Source: Mycolicibacterium fluoranthenivorans
Lineage (GTDB): Bacteria; Actinomycetota; Actinomycetes; Mycobacteriales; Mycobacteriaceae
Length of the DNA: 64,000 bases
Reading direction: 5' to 3'
NCBI RefSeq assembly: GCF_011758805.1
Contig: NZ_JAANOW010000001.1
Span: forward strand, 62,001 to 126,000
The notes under the pieces were generated by a model. The model did no database searches. It was not told the DNA's origin and saw only the letters and a list, made by a program, of their open reading frames with translations. Below are positions 9,869-17,754 of this stretch, piece by piece (within the stretch, counting starts at the first letter, position 1; the number at the start of each line of letters is the position of its first letter). The translations under genes were made by a program, and so were the position numbers.

Positions 9869-11695
9869 ATGGCGCAACAGGTTGCTGTAGTGGCCGCGGC
9901 CGGGACCGAAGGCGGCGGTGCGGCGCTGGACCAGGTCATCGGGATGTCGGTGGCCACCGCCATCATCACCGCCGGACTGTTGTGGATCGGCTACCTGCAC
10001 CGTCAGCGCCGGATCACCTGGCTGCACGATCTCGCCGAGAAAACCGGCCGCACGATGAACCGCCCCGGCTGGGTGGCCCTGCCCGCGCTGCTGTTCACCT
10101 CGACCATCATCTGCGCCATGTTCGGCTTTATCTGGGATGTCAGCCTGCACATCGGCAAGGGCCGCGACGCCGGTCCGCTGGCCAACCCGGCCCACTACTT
10201 CATCCTGATCGGCTTGTTCCTGCTCTTCATCGCCGGATCCCTGTCGATCATCCTGCCCTACGACAAGCCTGGGCCGGCCGCGGTGAAGATCACCCGGACC
10301 TGGTATGCACCCGTCGGCGGCATCCTGATGGCCGGCTGCGGGCTGTACGCCCTGATCGGCTTCCCCCTGGATGACATCTGGCATCGGATCTTCGGCCAGG
10401 ACGTCACCCTGTGGGGTCCCACTCACCTCATGCTCATCGGTGGCGCGGGCCTGTCCCTGGTGGCCACGCTGCTGCTCACCCGGGAGGGCGATATCGCCAG
10501 GGGCGCCGAGGCGCCGGAGCAGCGCCGCAGCATCCTGGCGTATCTGGCGTGCGGCGGCCTGGTCATCGGCCTGTCGGTGTTCCCGGTCGAATACGACTTC
10601 GGCGTCGAACAGTTCCGGTTGGTGCTGCACCCCATGCTCATCGCCGCGGCGGCCGCCATGTCCCTGGTCGTCACACGGCTGTTCCTCGGCCGCTTCGCCA
10701 CCTTCGGTGCGATCGCCTTCGCCTTCCTCATCCGCGGCCTGGTGGCACTGGTCGTCGGACCCGTACTGGGCGCACCGCACAGCTGGTTCGCGCTCTACCT
10801 CGGGTCGGCCATCGTGGTGGAACTCCTCGGGCTCACGCCACTTGTCAAGCGGCCCATCCTGTTCGGTGCGGTTGCCGGTCTGGGCGTCGGGTCCGTGGGC
10901 ATGTGGTTGGAGTCGTTCTGGGTCGACGCCGTCTTCCGCAACCCGTGGCCGCAGAGCATGTGGGGCGAGGCGCTGGCCACCTCGGTGCCGGTGGCCGTCG
11001 GGATGGGCATGTGCGGTGCGCTGCTCGCCATCGTGCTCACCGGCCAGAAACTGCCGCAGCGCCCCGTCGGCATCGGGATCGTCGCCGCCACCGTGCTGGT
11101 CATCGCCGGCGCCGTCGCCAACGGTCTCAACACCACGGTGCCGGAGGATGCCAGCGCGCAGATCACCCTCACCGACGTGCCGAGCGACGCCGGCCAGCGA
11201 CTGGCGAACGCCGACGTCAAGATCACGCCGGCCAACCTGATCAGCGCCGACCCCGAATGGGTGTCCATCCTGGCCTGGCAGGGCAAGCTCGACCACGAGC
11301 GTGGTTTGGTCATCGACCACCTGGAGCGGGTCGGCCCGGGCCACTACCGGTCCACGCGCCCCATTCCGGTGTGGGGCACCTGGAAGACGGTGCTGCGCGT
11401 GCAGGACGGCCGGACCATGGCCGCCGTGCCGATCTTCCTGCCCGCCGACCCCGGTATCGGCGCCGAGGAGACCCCGGCGCTGGCCTCGACCTCGCGTGAC
11501 TTCACCGAGGAGATCCAGGTGCTGCAGCGCGAACGCAACCTCGACGTCCCGTCCTGGCTGTACAGCGCGGCATCGCTGGTGGTGCTGGTGTGCTCGCTGA
11601 TCCTGGTGGCATTGCTGAGTTGGGGTGCGGGACGGATCAATTCGCGCGAACAGCACAGCACCACCGAGACCCGGGAACCCGTCGGACAGCCGTGA
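9869..11695 (+). CDS. Polytopic membrane protein with C-terminal extracellular domain
   Basis: 608 residues. About ten to eleven hydrophobic segments lie in residues 20-430. A predicted outward-facing beta-rich domain (about 440-560; repeated aromatic-Gly pattern around VPVWGTWKTVLRVQDG) follows, then one last transmembrane helix and a short charged tail. Start ATG 9869. The stop overlaps the next gene's GTG. I do not recognise an enzymatic signature, though histidines occur at membrane borders. Because it is chained by GTGA overlaps to a one-helix protein, a cupredoxin-like lipoprotein and another polytopic protein, it is probably one subunit of a membrane complex, perhaps linked to metal or electron transfer. 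Confidence 0.75.
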   Translation: MAQQVAVVAAAGTEGGGAALDQVIGMSVATAIITAGLLWIGYLHRQRRITWLHDLAEKTGRTMNRPGWVALPALLFTSTIICAMFGFIWDVSLHIGKGRDAGPLANPAHYFILIGLFLLFIAGSLSIILPYDKPGPAAVKITRTWYAPVGGILMAGCGLYALIGFPLDDIWHRIFGQDVTLWGPTHLMLIGGAGLSLVATLLLTREGDIARGAEAPEQRRSILAYLACGGLVIGLSVFPVEYDFGVEQFRLVLHPMLIAAAAAMSLVVTRLFLGRFATFGAIAFAFLIRGLVALVVGPVLGAPHSWFALYLGSAIVVELLGLTPLVKRPILFGAVAGLGVGSVGMWLESFWVDAVFRNPWPQSMWGEALATSVPVAVGMGMCGALLAIVLTGQKLPQRPVGIGIVAATVLVIAGAVANGLNTTVPEDASAQITLTDVPSDAGQRLANADVKITPANLISADPEWVSILAWQGKLDHERGLVIDHLERVGPGHYRSTRPIPVWGTWKTVLRVQDGRTMAAVPIFLPADPGIGAEETPALASTSRDFTEEIQVLQRERNLDVPSWLYSAASLVVLVCSLILVALLSWGAGRINSREQHSTTETREPVGQP

Positions 11696-11862
11696 CCGTT
11701 CTCGCCGACCATTCGCTCTGGCTGGCACTGCCCGCGTTCGCACCGGCCGTCGTGGTGGCCGGGGTGGTCGCCTGGGTGGCCGTCCGCGATCGGCGGGCCG
11801 GCCCCGAGGACAGTTCTGACAGCGAGAACGCAGGTTCGACCGACGAGGATGGTTCAGCGTGA
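11692..11862 (+). CDS. Small single-helix membrane protein
   Basis: 56 residues starting at the GTG that overlaps the stop of the preceding gene. One hydrophobic helix (about residues 9-30) is followed by an acidic, Ser-rich tail. Its own stop overlaps the GTG of the lipoprotein gene. The overlapping starts on both sides argue that this is a real gene. Probably a small subunit or assembly factor of the membrane complex encoded around it; no family was recognised. Confidence 0.6.
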   Translation: MTVLADHSLWLALPAFAPAVVVAGVVAWVAVRDRRAGPEDSSDSENAGSTDEDGSA

Positions 11863-12269
11863 CTCTCATCAAGACACTTGCCGCCGTGTGCGCCGCCGCC
11901 CTGATCGCCGGCTGCGGTAGCTCGACGACGCCGGAGAACACCGGCACCACGTCGAGCACCGGGACCGCCGCGCCCGAGATGACGGACCAGCAGTCCCCGC
12001 CGGAACGCGTCGTCATCGACGTCACCATCGCCGGCGGCAACGTCACCCCGACCAACCAGCAGGTGCAGGCCAAGGTCAAGCAGCCGATCATCGTCCGGAT
12101 CAACAGTGACGCCGCCGACCAGCTGCACGTGCACTCCAACCCCGAGCACACCTTCGACATCAAGCCGGAGAACGGTCAGGCGTTCCAGTTCACCGTGGAC
12201 GTGCCCGGCAAGGTCGATGTCGAACTGCACCACCTGGACAAGACCGTCGCGACCATCACGGTGCAGTGA
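11859..12269 (+). CDS. Cupredoxin-like lipoprotein
   Basis: 136 residues with a lipobox ending at Cys19 (LIAGC), so it should be lipid-anchored outside the membrane. After a Thr/Ser-rich linker, the mature part has a cupredoxin-like beta fold (VVIDVTIAGGNVTP ... QLHVHSNPEHTFDI ... FTVDVPGKVDVELHHL). Several His residues could bind metal, but the Cys ligand of blue-copper sites is absent, so redox-active type 1 copper is not supported. Both ends overlap neighbouring genes by 4 nt, placing it in a four-gene coupled operon with two polytopic membrane proteins. Confidence 0.78.
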   Translation: MTLIKTLAAVCAAALIAGCGSSTTPENTGTTSSTGTAAPEMTDQQSPPERVVIDVTIAGGNVTPTNQQVQAKVKQPIIVRINSDAADQLHVHSNPEHTFDIKPENGQAFQFTVDVPGKVDVELHHLDKTVATITVQ

Positions 12270-13537
12270 TCCTGGCGCACGGGCTGGGCGGCTCGGCCGA
12301 TCTGCCCATCCCGCTGACCTATGCCCTGATCGGCGCGGCGTGGGCCCTCACCTTCACCTTCGCGGTGGTGGCACTGGCATGGCGTAGACCCCGCTTCGAC
12401 CCTGCGACGCCGGGGCGGCCGTTGCCGCACTGGGTGACGGCGGCGGTGGACTCGAGCGTGACCCGCGCGGCGGTCGGTCTGCTGGGGCTGGCGTTCGCGG
12501 GGTGGGTCGCGGTGGCTGCGGCGTTCGGTCCGCAGAACTCGTCGAATGCCCTGACCGGGGTGTTCTACGTGCTGCTGTGGGTCGGATTGGTCGCGCTGTC
12601 AGTCCTTTTCGGACCGGTGTGGCGGGTGCTCTCACCGGTACGGACCGTCGCCCGGCTGTTCCGGGTACGCGCTTCGTCCTATCCCGAGCGATTCGGCTAC
12701 TGGCCGGCCGCCTTCGGATTGTTCGCCTTCGTATGGCTCGAGCTGGCCAGCCCGGACCCCGGTTCGCTTGGGGCCGTGAAGATCTGGCTGTTGATCTACC
12801 TCGGTGTCACCCTGGGTGGCACTTTCGCCTTCGGCACTCGGTGGTGCTCACACGCCGACCCGTTCGAGGTGTACAGCGTGGTGGCATCACGGTGCTCCCC
12901 GGTGCGGCGCAACGCCGATGGGCGCATCGCGGTCGGCAACCCGTTCGACCACCTCCCGACCTTGCCGGTCCGGCCCGCAACGGTGACGGTGCTCGCCGTC
13001 CTGCTGGGGTCGACGGCCTTCGACAGCTTCTCGGCGACACCGGCGTGGCGCGGGTTCGTCGACGCGCACACCTCAGGTGCGTGGCAGCCAACGTTTTTCA
13101 AGACGTTCGGGCTTGCGGTATTCGTCTTGATCGTGGCGCTGACGTTCAGTCTCGCGGCCCGGGCCACCGGCGGGGTGAGCCGGGAGCGGCGCCGGGAGTT
13201 GCCGGGGCTGATGGCGCACTCCCTCATCCCGATCGTCATCGGCTATGTGTTCGCGCACTACCTGACCTATCTGGTCGAGAAGGGTCAGCAGACCGTCTAC
13301 GCGCTGTTGGGTACGCACGATGCGCACGTGTATTACGTGCTGTCCCTGCATCCGTCGGTACTGGCCACGTCGAAGGTCCTGTTCGTGGTCGGTGGCCATA
13401 TCGCCGGGGTGATCGCCGCACACGACTGCGCACTGCGTGTTCTGCCCAAGCGGCATCAGCTGACCGGCCAACTCGCGATGATGCTCGTGATGGTCGGCTA
13501 CACCTTCACCGGCCTGTACCTGCTGTTCGGCGGTTAG
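12266..13537 (+). CDS. Polytopic membrane protein of the 'fenitrothion hydrolase' (FedA) annotation family
   Basis: 423 residues with about ten to eleven hydrophobic segments. The N-terminus (LAHGLGGSADLPIP) matches, from memory, actinobacterial proteins often annotated as fenitrothion hydrolase. That label comes from organophosphate-degrading bacteria and should not be taken as its function here. Conserved-looking features include WCSHADPFEVYS and several intramembrane His (for example near GYVFAHYLTYLVE). It is last in the coupled chain with the cupredoxin-like lipoprotein, 9 nt before pncA. The likely role is an unknown membrane complex; a metal or redox link is only inference. Confidence 0.7.
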   Translation: MILAHGLGGSADLPIPLTYALIGAAWALTFTFAVVALAWRRPRFDPATPGRPLPHWVTAAVDSSVTRAAVGLLGLAFAGWVAVAAAFGPQNSSNALTGVFYVLLWVGLVALSVLFGPVWRVLSPVRTVARLFRVRASSYPERFGYWPAAFGLFAFVWLELASPDPGSLGAVKIWLLIYLGVTLGGTFAFGTRWCSHADPFEVYSVVASRCSPVRRNADGRIAVGNPFDHLPTLPVRPATVTVLAVLLGSTAFDSFSATPAWRGFVDAHTSGAWQPTFFKTFGLAVFVLIVALTFSLAARATGGVSRERRRELPGLMAHSLIPIVIGYVFAHYLTYLVEKGQQTVYALLGTHDAHVYYVLSLHPSVLATSKVLFVVGGHIAGVIAAHDCALRVLPKRHQLTGQLAMMLVMVGYTFTGLYLLFGG

Positions 13538-13546
13538 GCTTTGGGC

Positions 13547-14095
13547 ATGCGGGCTCTGATCGTCGTCGACGTACAGCGGGACTTCTGCGAGGGTGGTTCC
13601 CTGGCCGTGGCGGGCGGCGCCGATGTCGCCCGCGCGGTGACCGAACTGCTGGGTTCGCACGACTACGACCATGTGGTGGCCACCAAGGACAACCACATCG
13701 ATCCAGGGTCCCATTTCTCTGATACTCCCGACTACCGGGATTCCTGGCCGCGGCACTGCGTCGTCGGCACCCCGGGTGTCGAGTTCCATCCGTCGTTCGA
13801 TCCGTCGGCGGTGGAGGCGGTGTTCACCAAGGGTGAGTATTCCGCGGCGTACAGCGGTTTCGAGGGCGCGGAAGCGTCCGGGGCCGGCCTGGCGTCATGG
13901 CTGCGCGAGCGCGGGGTGACCGACGTGGACGTGGTAGGTATCGCCACCGACTATTGCGTGAAGGCCACCGCCGCCGATGCCGCGGCCGAGGGTTTCCGCA
14001 CCCGCGTGCTGCTGGATCTGACTGCGGGCGTGGCCCCGACGAGCACCGACGAGGCGGTGGCCGCGTTGCGGGCGGCCGGCGTCGAGGTCGTCTGA
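13547..14095 (+). CDS. pncA: Nicotinamidase/pyrazinamidase PncA
   Basis: Hydrolyses nicotinamide to nicotinate for NAD recycling; in M. tuberculosis the same enzyme activates pyrazinamide. All key residues are present in the 182-residue product: catalytic triad Asp8, Lys95, Cys137 and metal ligands Asp48, His50, His56, His70. The motifs VDVQRDFCEGGSLAV and GIATDYCV are nearly those of the tuberculosis enzyme. ATG 13547 is preferred to an in-frame TTG two codons upstream. It lies 9 nt after the preceding membrane-protein gene and is probably co-transcribed with it. Cytoplasmic. Confidence 0.95.
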   Translation: MRALIVVDVQRDFCEGGSLAVAGGADVARAVTELLGSHDYDHVVATKDNHIDPGSHFSDTPDYRDSWPRHCVVGTPGVEFHPSFDPSAVEAVFTKGEYSAAYSGFEGAEASGAGLASWLRERGVTDVDVVGIATDYCVKATAADAAAEGFRTRVLLDLTAGVAPTSTDEAVAALRAAGVEVV

Positions 14096-14113
14096 ACGTG
14101 TCGTAGGTCCCGC

Positions 14114-14135
14114 TTATAGTCGAATGTATGTTCGA
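14114..14135 (+). promoter_or_regulatory. LexA (SOS) box and -10 element overlapping the 13E12 gene start
   Basis: TCGAAT-GTAT-GTTCGA at 14120-14135 matches the mycobacterial SOS box TCGAAC-N4-GTTCGA with one substitution. The gene's ATG (14128-14130) lies inside it. A TATAGT -10 hexamer at 14115-14120 would put transcription initiation about at the ATG, implying a leaderless mRNA that LexA blocks directly. SOS control of 13E12-family genes is known in M. tuberculosis. Confidence 0.75.
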
Positions 14136-15609
14136 CTTGGGTGGTGCGGGGGATGCGGCGCTGATCGAGGCGTTGCGTTGCGCGACCCGCGCTGAGGCGG
14201 TCGCTGCGGCGCAGCGGTGGGCGATCATCGCCGCTCTGGTCGACTGGCACTGCAAGGACGAAGACGAAGCGCGGGCGTCTGCGGCGTTGGATGGGTGGGA
14301 GTACGCCGCCGCGGAAGTATCGGCGGCCTGCGGGTTGTCCCGGGAGGCCGCGGCCGGGCAGATGCGCATCGCGCTCGCGTTGCGGGATCGGCTCCCGAAA
14401 GTGGGGGCCCTGCTCGAGCACGGGGAGATCTCGGCCAAAACCGCGGCCGCGATCACCTGGCGGACCCGGCTGGTCACCGATACCGAGGCGTTGGCGTTGA
14501 TCGACGCCGCCCTGGCCGGGGTCGCCCCGACGTTGGGGGTGCTCTCGCAGAAGAACACCGAGACCGCCATCGATGTGTGGATCGAGAAATTCGATCCGGT
14601 CGCGGTGCACTGCACCCGCACCGCAGCCCGGTCCCGGTGTATCGAGTTCGGGGCCCAGGAGGATCCCGCCGGCACCGTCGCGGTGTGGGGGCGGCTGCTG
14701 GCCACCGACGCCGCGGTGCTGCGGGCCCGGCTCACCGCCCTCGCCGCCACGGTCTGCGAGGCCGATCCGCGGACGGTCGGGCAGCGCCGCGCCGACGCCA
14801 TGGGGTTACTGGCCGTCGATCCGACCGCCGACCGGCTGACGTGTCTGTGTGGGGAGCCCGGCTGCCCGGCCGCCGGGGTGGATCCCCGCTCGGCCGCGGT
14901 GACGGTCTACGTACTCACCGACACGGTCCCCGGCGCGGCAGCCGACACCCCACGGGATCCCGGCGTGCACGGCGACGACCTGCAGGGCCTGCGGGCCCCG
15001 GCCGCGGTGACCGGCACCCCGGGGGTCATCCCCGGGGGCGGTGTCGTGCCCGCCCCGCTGGTCGCTGAGCTCGTCGCCACCGGCGCCCGGGTCGCCACCC
15101 TCGCCGACACCAACGATCTCACCGCTGAGCCGCGGTATCGGCCCTCGGCGAAGCTGGCGGCCTGGGTCCGCACCCGCGACCTGACCTGTACTTTCCCCGG
15201 CTGCCACCGCGGCGCCCAGTACTGCGACCTCGACCACAGCGTGCCGTGGCCGGGCGGGGCCACCCACCCCGGAAATCTCGCCGCGCTGTGCCGCACCCAT
15301 CACCTACTCAAAACCTTCGCCGGCTGGAGCACCGTCCAGCACCCCGACGGGACACACACCTGGACCAACCCCACCGGGCATACCTACACCACGGTCCCGC
15401 TGACCCGGATCCTGTTCCCCGACAAACCCATTCACACCCCGGCGCCACCACCGACACCAGCCGGCAGCGGCAGCGGCGTCGGGGATCGGGGGCTGGCCAT
15501 GCCCCGCCGCCGCCGCACCCGCGCCCACACCCACACCGCCCGAATCAACGCCGAACGCCGCCTCAACCAACACACCCTCGAACAGAACGCGACACCACCA
15601 CCGTTCTGA
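14128..15609 (+). CDS. 13E12-repeat family protein (DUF222 plus HNH)
   Basis: 493 residues: a long alpha-helical DUF222 region (about 15-320), then an HNH endonuclease-like domain (CTFPGCHRGAQYCDLDHSVP, then NLAALCRTHHLLK, about 352-395) with paired Cys and the DxDH core. A Pro/Arg-rich basic tail follows. This is the architecture of the multi-copy 13E12 family of mycobacteria, often linked to mobile or repeated DNA. An SOS box spans the start codon, so expression in DNA damage is expected. Biochemical activity is not established to my knowledge; a nicking or recombination-associated nuclease is the natural guess. Confidence 0.9.
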   Translation: MFDLGGAGDAALIEALRCATRAEAVAAAQRWAIIAALVDWHCKDEDEARASAALDGWEYAAAEVSAACGLSREAAAGQMRIALALRDRLPKVGALLEHGEISAKTAAAITWRTRLVTDTEALALIDAALAGVAPTLGVLSQKNTETAIDVWIEKFDPVAVHCTRTAARSRCIEFGAQEDPAGTVAVWGRLLATDAAVLRARLTALAATVCEADPRTVGQRRADAMGLLAVDPTADRLTCLCGEPGCPAAGVDPRSAAVTVYVLTDTVPGAAADTPRDPGVHGDDLQGLRAPAAVTGTPGVIPGGGVVPAPLVAELVATGARVATLADTNDLTAEPRYRPSAKLAAWVRTRDLTCTFPGCHRGAQYCDLDHSVPWPGGATHPGNLAALCRTHHLLKTFAGWSTVQHPDGTHTWTNPTGHTYTTVPLTRILFPDKPIHTPAPPPTPAGSGSGVGDRGLAMPRRRRTRAHTHTARINAERRLNQHTLEQNATPPPF

Positions 15610-15615
15610 GCGAAC

Positions 15616-16452
15616 TCAGCGCGTCGGATCCACCGGAGCACCCGTCCACCGCGGGGCCCGCCCCGCGAGATGCGCGCGCACGCCCTCTCGCGCGTCCTCG
15701 TGCGCCATCACCTGCCGGTGGATCTCGGTCTCCCTGGCACCCACCTGCTCGCGCGTGAGCCCGAACGAATCCCACAGCAGCCGCTTGCTCGCGGCAACCG
15801 ACATGGGTGCGGTGTGCTCGGCGATATCGCGGGCGATCTCCACTGCCGTGGGCAGCACCTCCGCCGCGGGGAGCGCCGTACTCCCGAGCCCGAGCTCCAC
15901 GGCCCGCCTGCCGTCGAAAGTCGCTCCGGTCAAGAGGATTTCCGCGGCCGCTGAGATTCCCACCAGCCGGGGCAGCACCCAGTGCGCATACGCGTCACCC
16001 ACCACACCGCGTCGCACCTGCACGACGCCATAGCGGGCGTCGGCCGCGAAGATCCGGATATCGCACTGCAGGGCCAGCGTCAGGCCGAGACCGATGGCGT
16101 GGCCGTTGACCGCCGCGATCACCGGTTTGTCCAGGCTCCAGGCCGGCACCTCGATCCCGGCGGCGCTGAATCCCGCTCCCGGTTCGGCGAAGGTCTGGTC
16201 ACCGGCTCCGAGATCGGCGCCCGCGCAGAAGGCGGGCGGTGCACCGGTGAGCACCACGGCACGGACGGTGTGGTCGGCATCGCAACGGCGGTAGGCGTCG
16301 GCCAACTCCGCACGCATCCCGTCACCGAAGGCGTTGCGCCGTTCGGGCCGGTTCAGCGTGATGACGGCGACGCCGCCGTCGGTGTCGACCAACAGGGTCC
16401 GGTACTCGTGCACCACCTCATCATGGGGCAGCGCGTCAAGATGTTCGGCCAC
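15616..16452 (-). CDS. Enoyl-CoA hydratase/isomerase (crotonase) family
   Basis: 278 residues with the crotonase core: ITLNRPERRNAF near the N-terminus, the oxyanion-hole strand APPAFCAGADLG, and the second block VIAAVNGHAIGLGLTLALQCDIRI. A Glu at the second catalytic position is not obvious (VVGDAYAHW follows), so hydratase activity is less certain than family membership. GTG 16452 is preferred since longer starts would cross the palindrome at 16458-16482. It is divergent from a MarR gene with that palindrome as the only spacer, so MarR probably controls it. The last residues lie 7 nt from the convergent 13E12 gene. Confidence 0.85.
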   Translation of the reverse strand: MAEHLDALPHDEVVHEYRTLLVDTDGGVAVITLNRPERRNAFGDGMRAELADAYRRCDADHTVRAVVLTGAPPAFCAGADLGAGDQTFAEPGAGFSAAGIEVPAWSLDKPVIAAVNGHAIGLGLTLALQCDIRIFAADARYGVVQVRRGVVGDAYAHWVLPRLVGISAAAEILLTGATFDGRRAVELGLGSTALPAAEVLPTAVEIARDIAEHTAPMSVAASKRLLWDSFGLTREQVGARETEIHRQVMAHEDAREGVRAHLAGRAPRWTGAPVDPTR

Positions 16453-16457
16453 ATCGA

Positions 16458-16482
16458 TATTACCTCTGTAACAGAGGTAATA
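16458..16482. promoter_or_regulatory. Perfect 25-bp palindromic MarR-type operator
   Basis: Arm TATTACCTCTGT at 16458-16469, one central base, and its exact complement ACAGAGGTAATA at 16471-16482. It fills the gap between the divergent enoyl-CoA hydratase and MarR genes, 6 bp from the first start codon and 8 bp from the second. A dimeric MarR protein bound here would shut both promoters. Confidence 0.8.
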
Positions 16483-16489
16483 TGTCACG

Positions 16490-16945
16490 GTGGACGCCTA
16501 CGACGACCTCGTCACCGAACTGTTCGGTGTGGTGGGGCGATTCCGGAGACAGTTGCGCCGCTCGACCGGGGGCGGCGGATTCGACCGGTCCGGGCTGACC
16601 CAATCCCAGGCCGAGCTGCTGCGTCTGGTCGGGCGCAAGCCCGGAATCTCGGTGCGGGAAGCCGCCACCGAACTCAGCCTGGCCGCCAACAGCGCCTCCA
16701 CCCTAGTCTCCCGGCTCGCCGCGGACGGACTGCTCATCCGGGAGGTGGACGACGCCGATCGCAGGGTCGGACGCTTGCGCCTGGCCGTGCCGGCGCAACG
16801 CATCGCCGACGACTCGCGCCACGCCCGCCGTGCTGCGATGGCCGATGCCCTCGATGAACTCGACCCTTCCCAGATCGACCAACTCGCAAAAGGTTTGACG
16901 GTCCTCGCCGAACTGACCCGGATACTCCAGGAAAGGCAGCCATGA
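16490..16945 (+). CDS. MarR-family transcriptional regulator
   Basis: 151 residues with a winged-helix domain (LTQSQAELLRLVGRKPGISVREAATEL, then NSASTLVSRLAADGLLIREVDDADRRVGRLRL), the standard MarR recognition helix and wing. Start GTG 16490. The stop overlaps the ABC ATPase ATG by 4 nt, so the regulator and exporter are translated together. The perfect palindrome just upstream suggests autorepression plus control of the divergent crotonase. Ligands of such regulators are usually aromatic or lipophilic compounds, presumably substrates of the exporter. Confidence 0.92.
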   Translation: MDAYDDLVTELFGVVGRFRRQLRRSTGGGGFDRSGLTQSQAELLRLVGRKPGISVREAATELSLAANSASTLVSRLAADGLLIREVDDADRRVGRLRLAVPAQRIADDSRHARRAAMADALDELDPSQIDQLAKGLTVLAELTRILQERQP

Positions 16946-17754
16946 CCACCACTCCGCCGGCAATCGAATGCCGCCGGCTCACCCATCGCTACGGCCAGTT
17001 CACCGCCGTGCACGAACTCGACCTGCAGGTGTCCACCGGCGAGACGGTGGGTCTTCTCGGCCCCAACGGCGCCGGGAAGACCACCGTGATCCGGGTGCTC
17101 ACCACGCTGACCCCCGTGCAGGAGGGCGACGTCCGGATCTTCGGGCTGGACGCGCGACGCGACACCATGGACATCCGCTTCAACATCGGCTATGTCCCGC
17201 AACAACTTTCCATCGAAGCAGCGCTGACGGGACGGCAGAACGTGGAGCTGTTCGCCCGGCTCTACGATGTGCCGCGCCGCGAACGGGCCGAGCGGGTCGC
17301 CGACGCGCTGGACGCCATGCAACTCACCGACGTCGCCGACAACGTGGCCGGAACCTACTCCGGCGGGATGGTCCGTCGGCTCGAGTTGGCGCAGGCCCTG
17401 GTGAACCGGCCGTCACTGCTGTTGCTCGACGAACCGACCGTGGGCCTGGACCCCATCGCACGGGACAGCGTGTGGGAGCAGGTCGGCCGGATGAAGGCGG
17501 ACTTCGGCATGACGGTACTTCTCACCACGCACTACATGGGCGAAGCCGATGCGCTCTGCGACCGGGTGGCACTGATGCACCACGGCCGGCTACAAGCCGT
17601 CGGCACCCCGGCGGAACTGAAGGCCACGGTGAGCCCCACCGCGACCCTCGAAGATGTCTTCCGGCACTACGCGGGATCCGATCTCGACGAGCCCACGCAA
17701 GCGGGCCTGCGTGAGGTACAGGCCGCTCGACGGACGGCGCGCCGTGTCAGCTGA
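16942..17754 (+). CDS. ABC transporter ATPase, DrrA-like
   Basis: Nucleotide-binding subunit of 270 residues with Walker A GPNGAGKTT (about 36-44), Q-loop VPQQ, signature YSGGM, Walker B LLLLDEPTVGLDP and the H-loop TTHYM. The C-terminal extension (TLEDVFRHY) is typical of DrrA/CcmA-type exporter ATPases. It is coupled to MarR upstream (4-nt overlap) and to the permease downstream (11-nt overlap). Together they form an ABC-2 exporter for a drug or lipid, induced when MarR is released from the palindrome at 16458. Confidence 0.93.
   Translation: MTTTPPAIECRRLTHRYGQFTAVHELDLQVSTGETVGLLGPNGAGKTTVIRVLTTLTPVQEGDVRIFGLDARRDTMDIRFNIGYVPQQLSIEAALTGRQNVELFARLYDVPRRERAERVADALDAMQLTDVADNVAGTYSGGMVRRLELAQALVNRPSLLLLDEPTVGLDPIARDSVWEQVGRMKADFGMTVLLTTHYMGEADALCDRVALMHHGRLQAVGTPAELKATVSPTATLEDVFRHYAGSDLDEPTQAGLREVQAARRTARRVS

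Noticed and set aside
9767..12163. A nearly 800-codon open frame on the minus strand
   Set aside because: It is antisense to the membrane-protein operon, whose genes have convincing helices, lipobox and overlaps. Its translation is a His/Gln/Arg-rich string typical of a shadow frame in GC-rich DNA.
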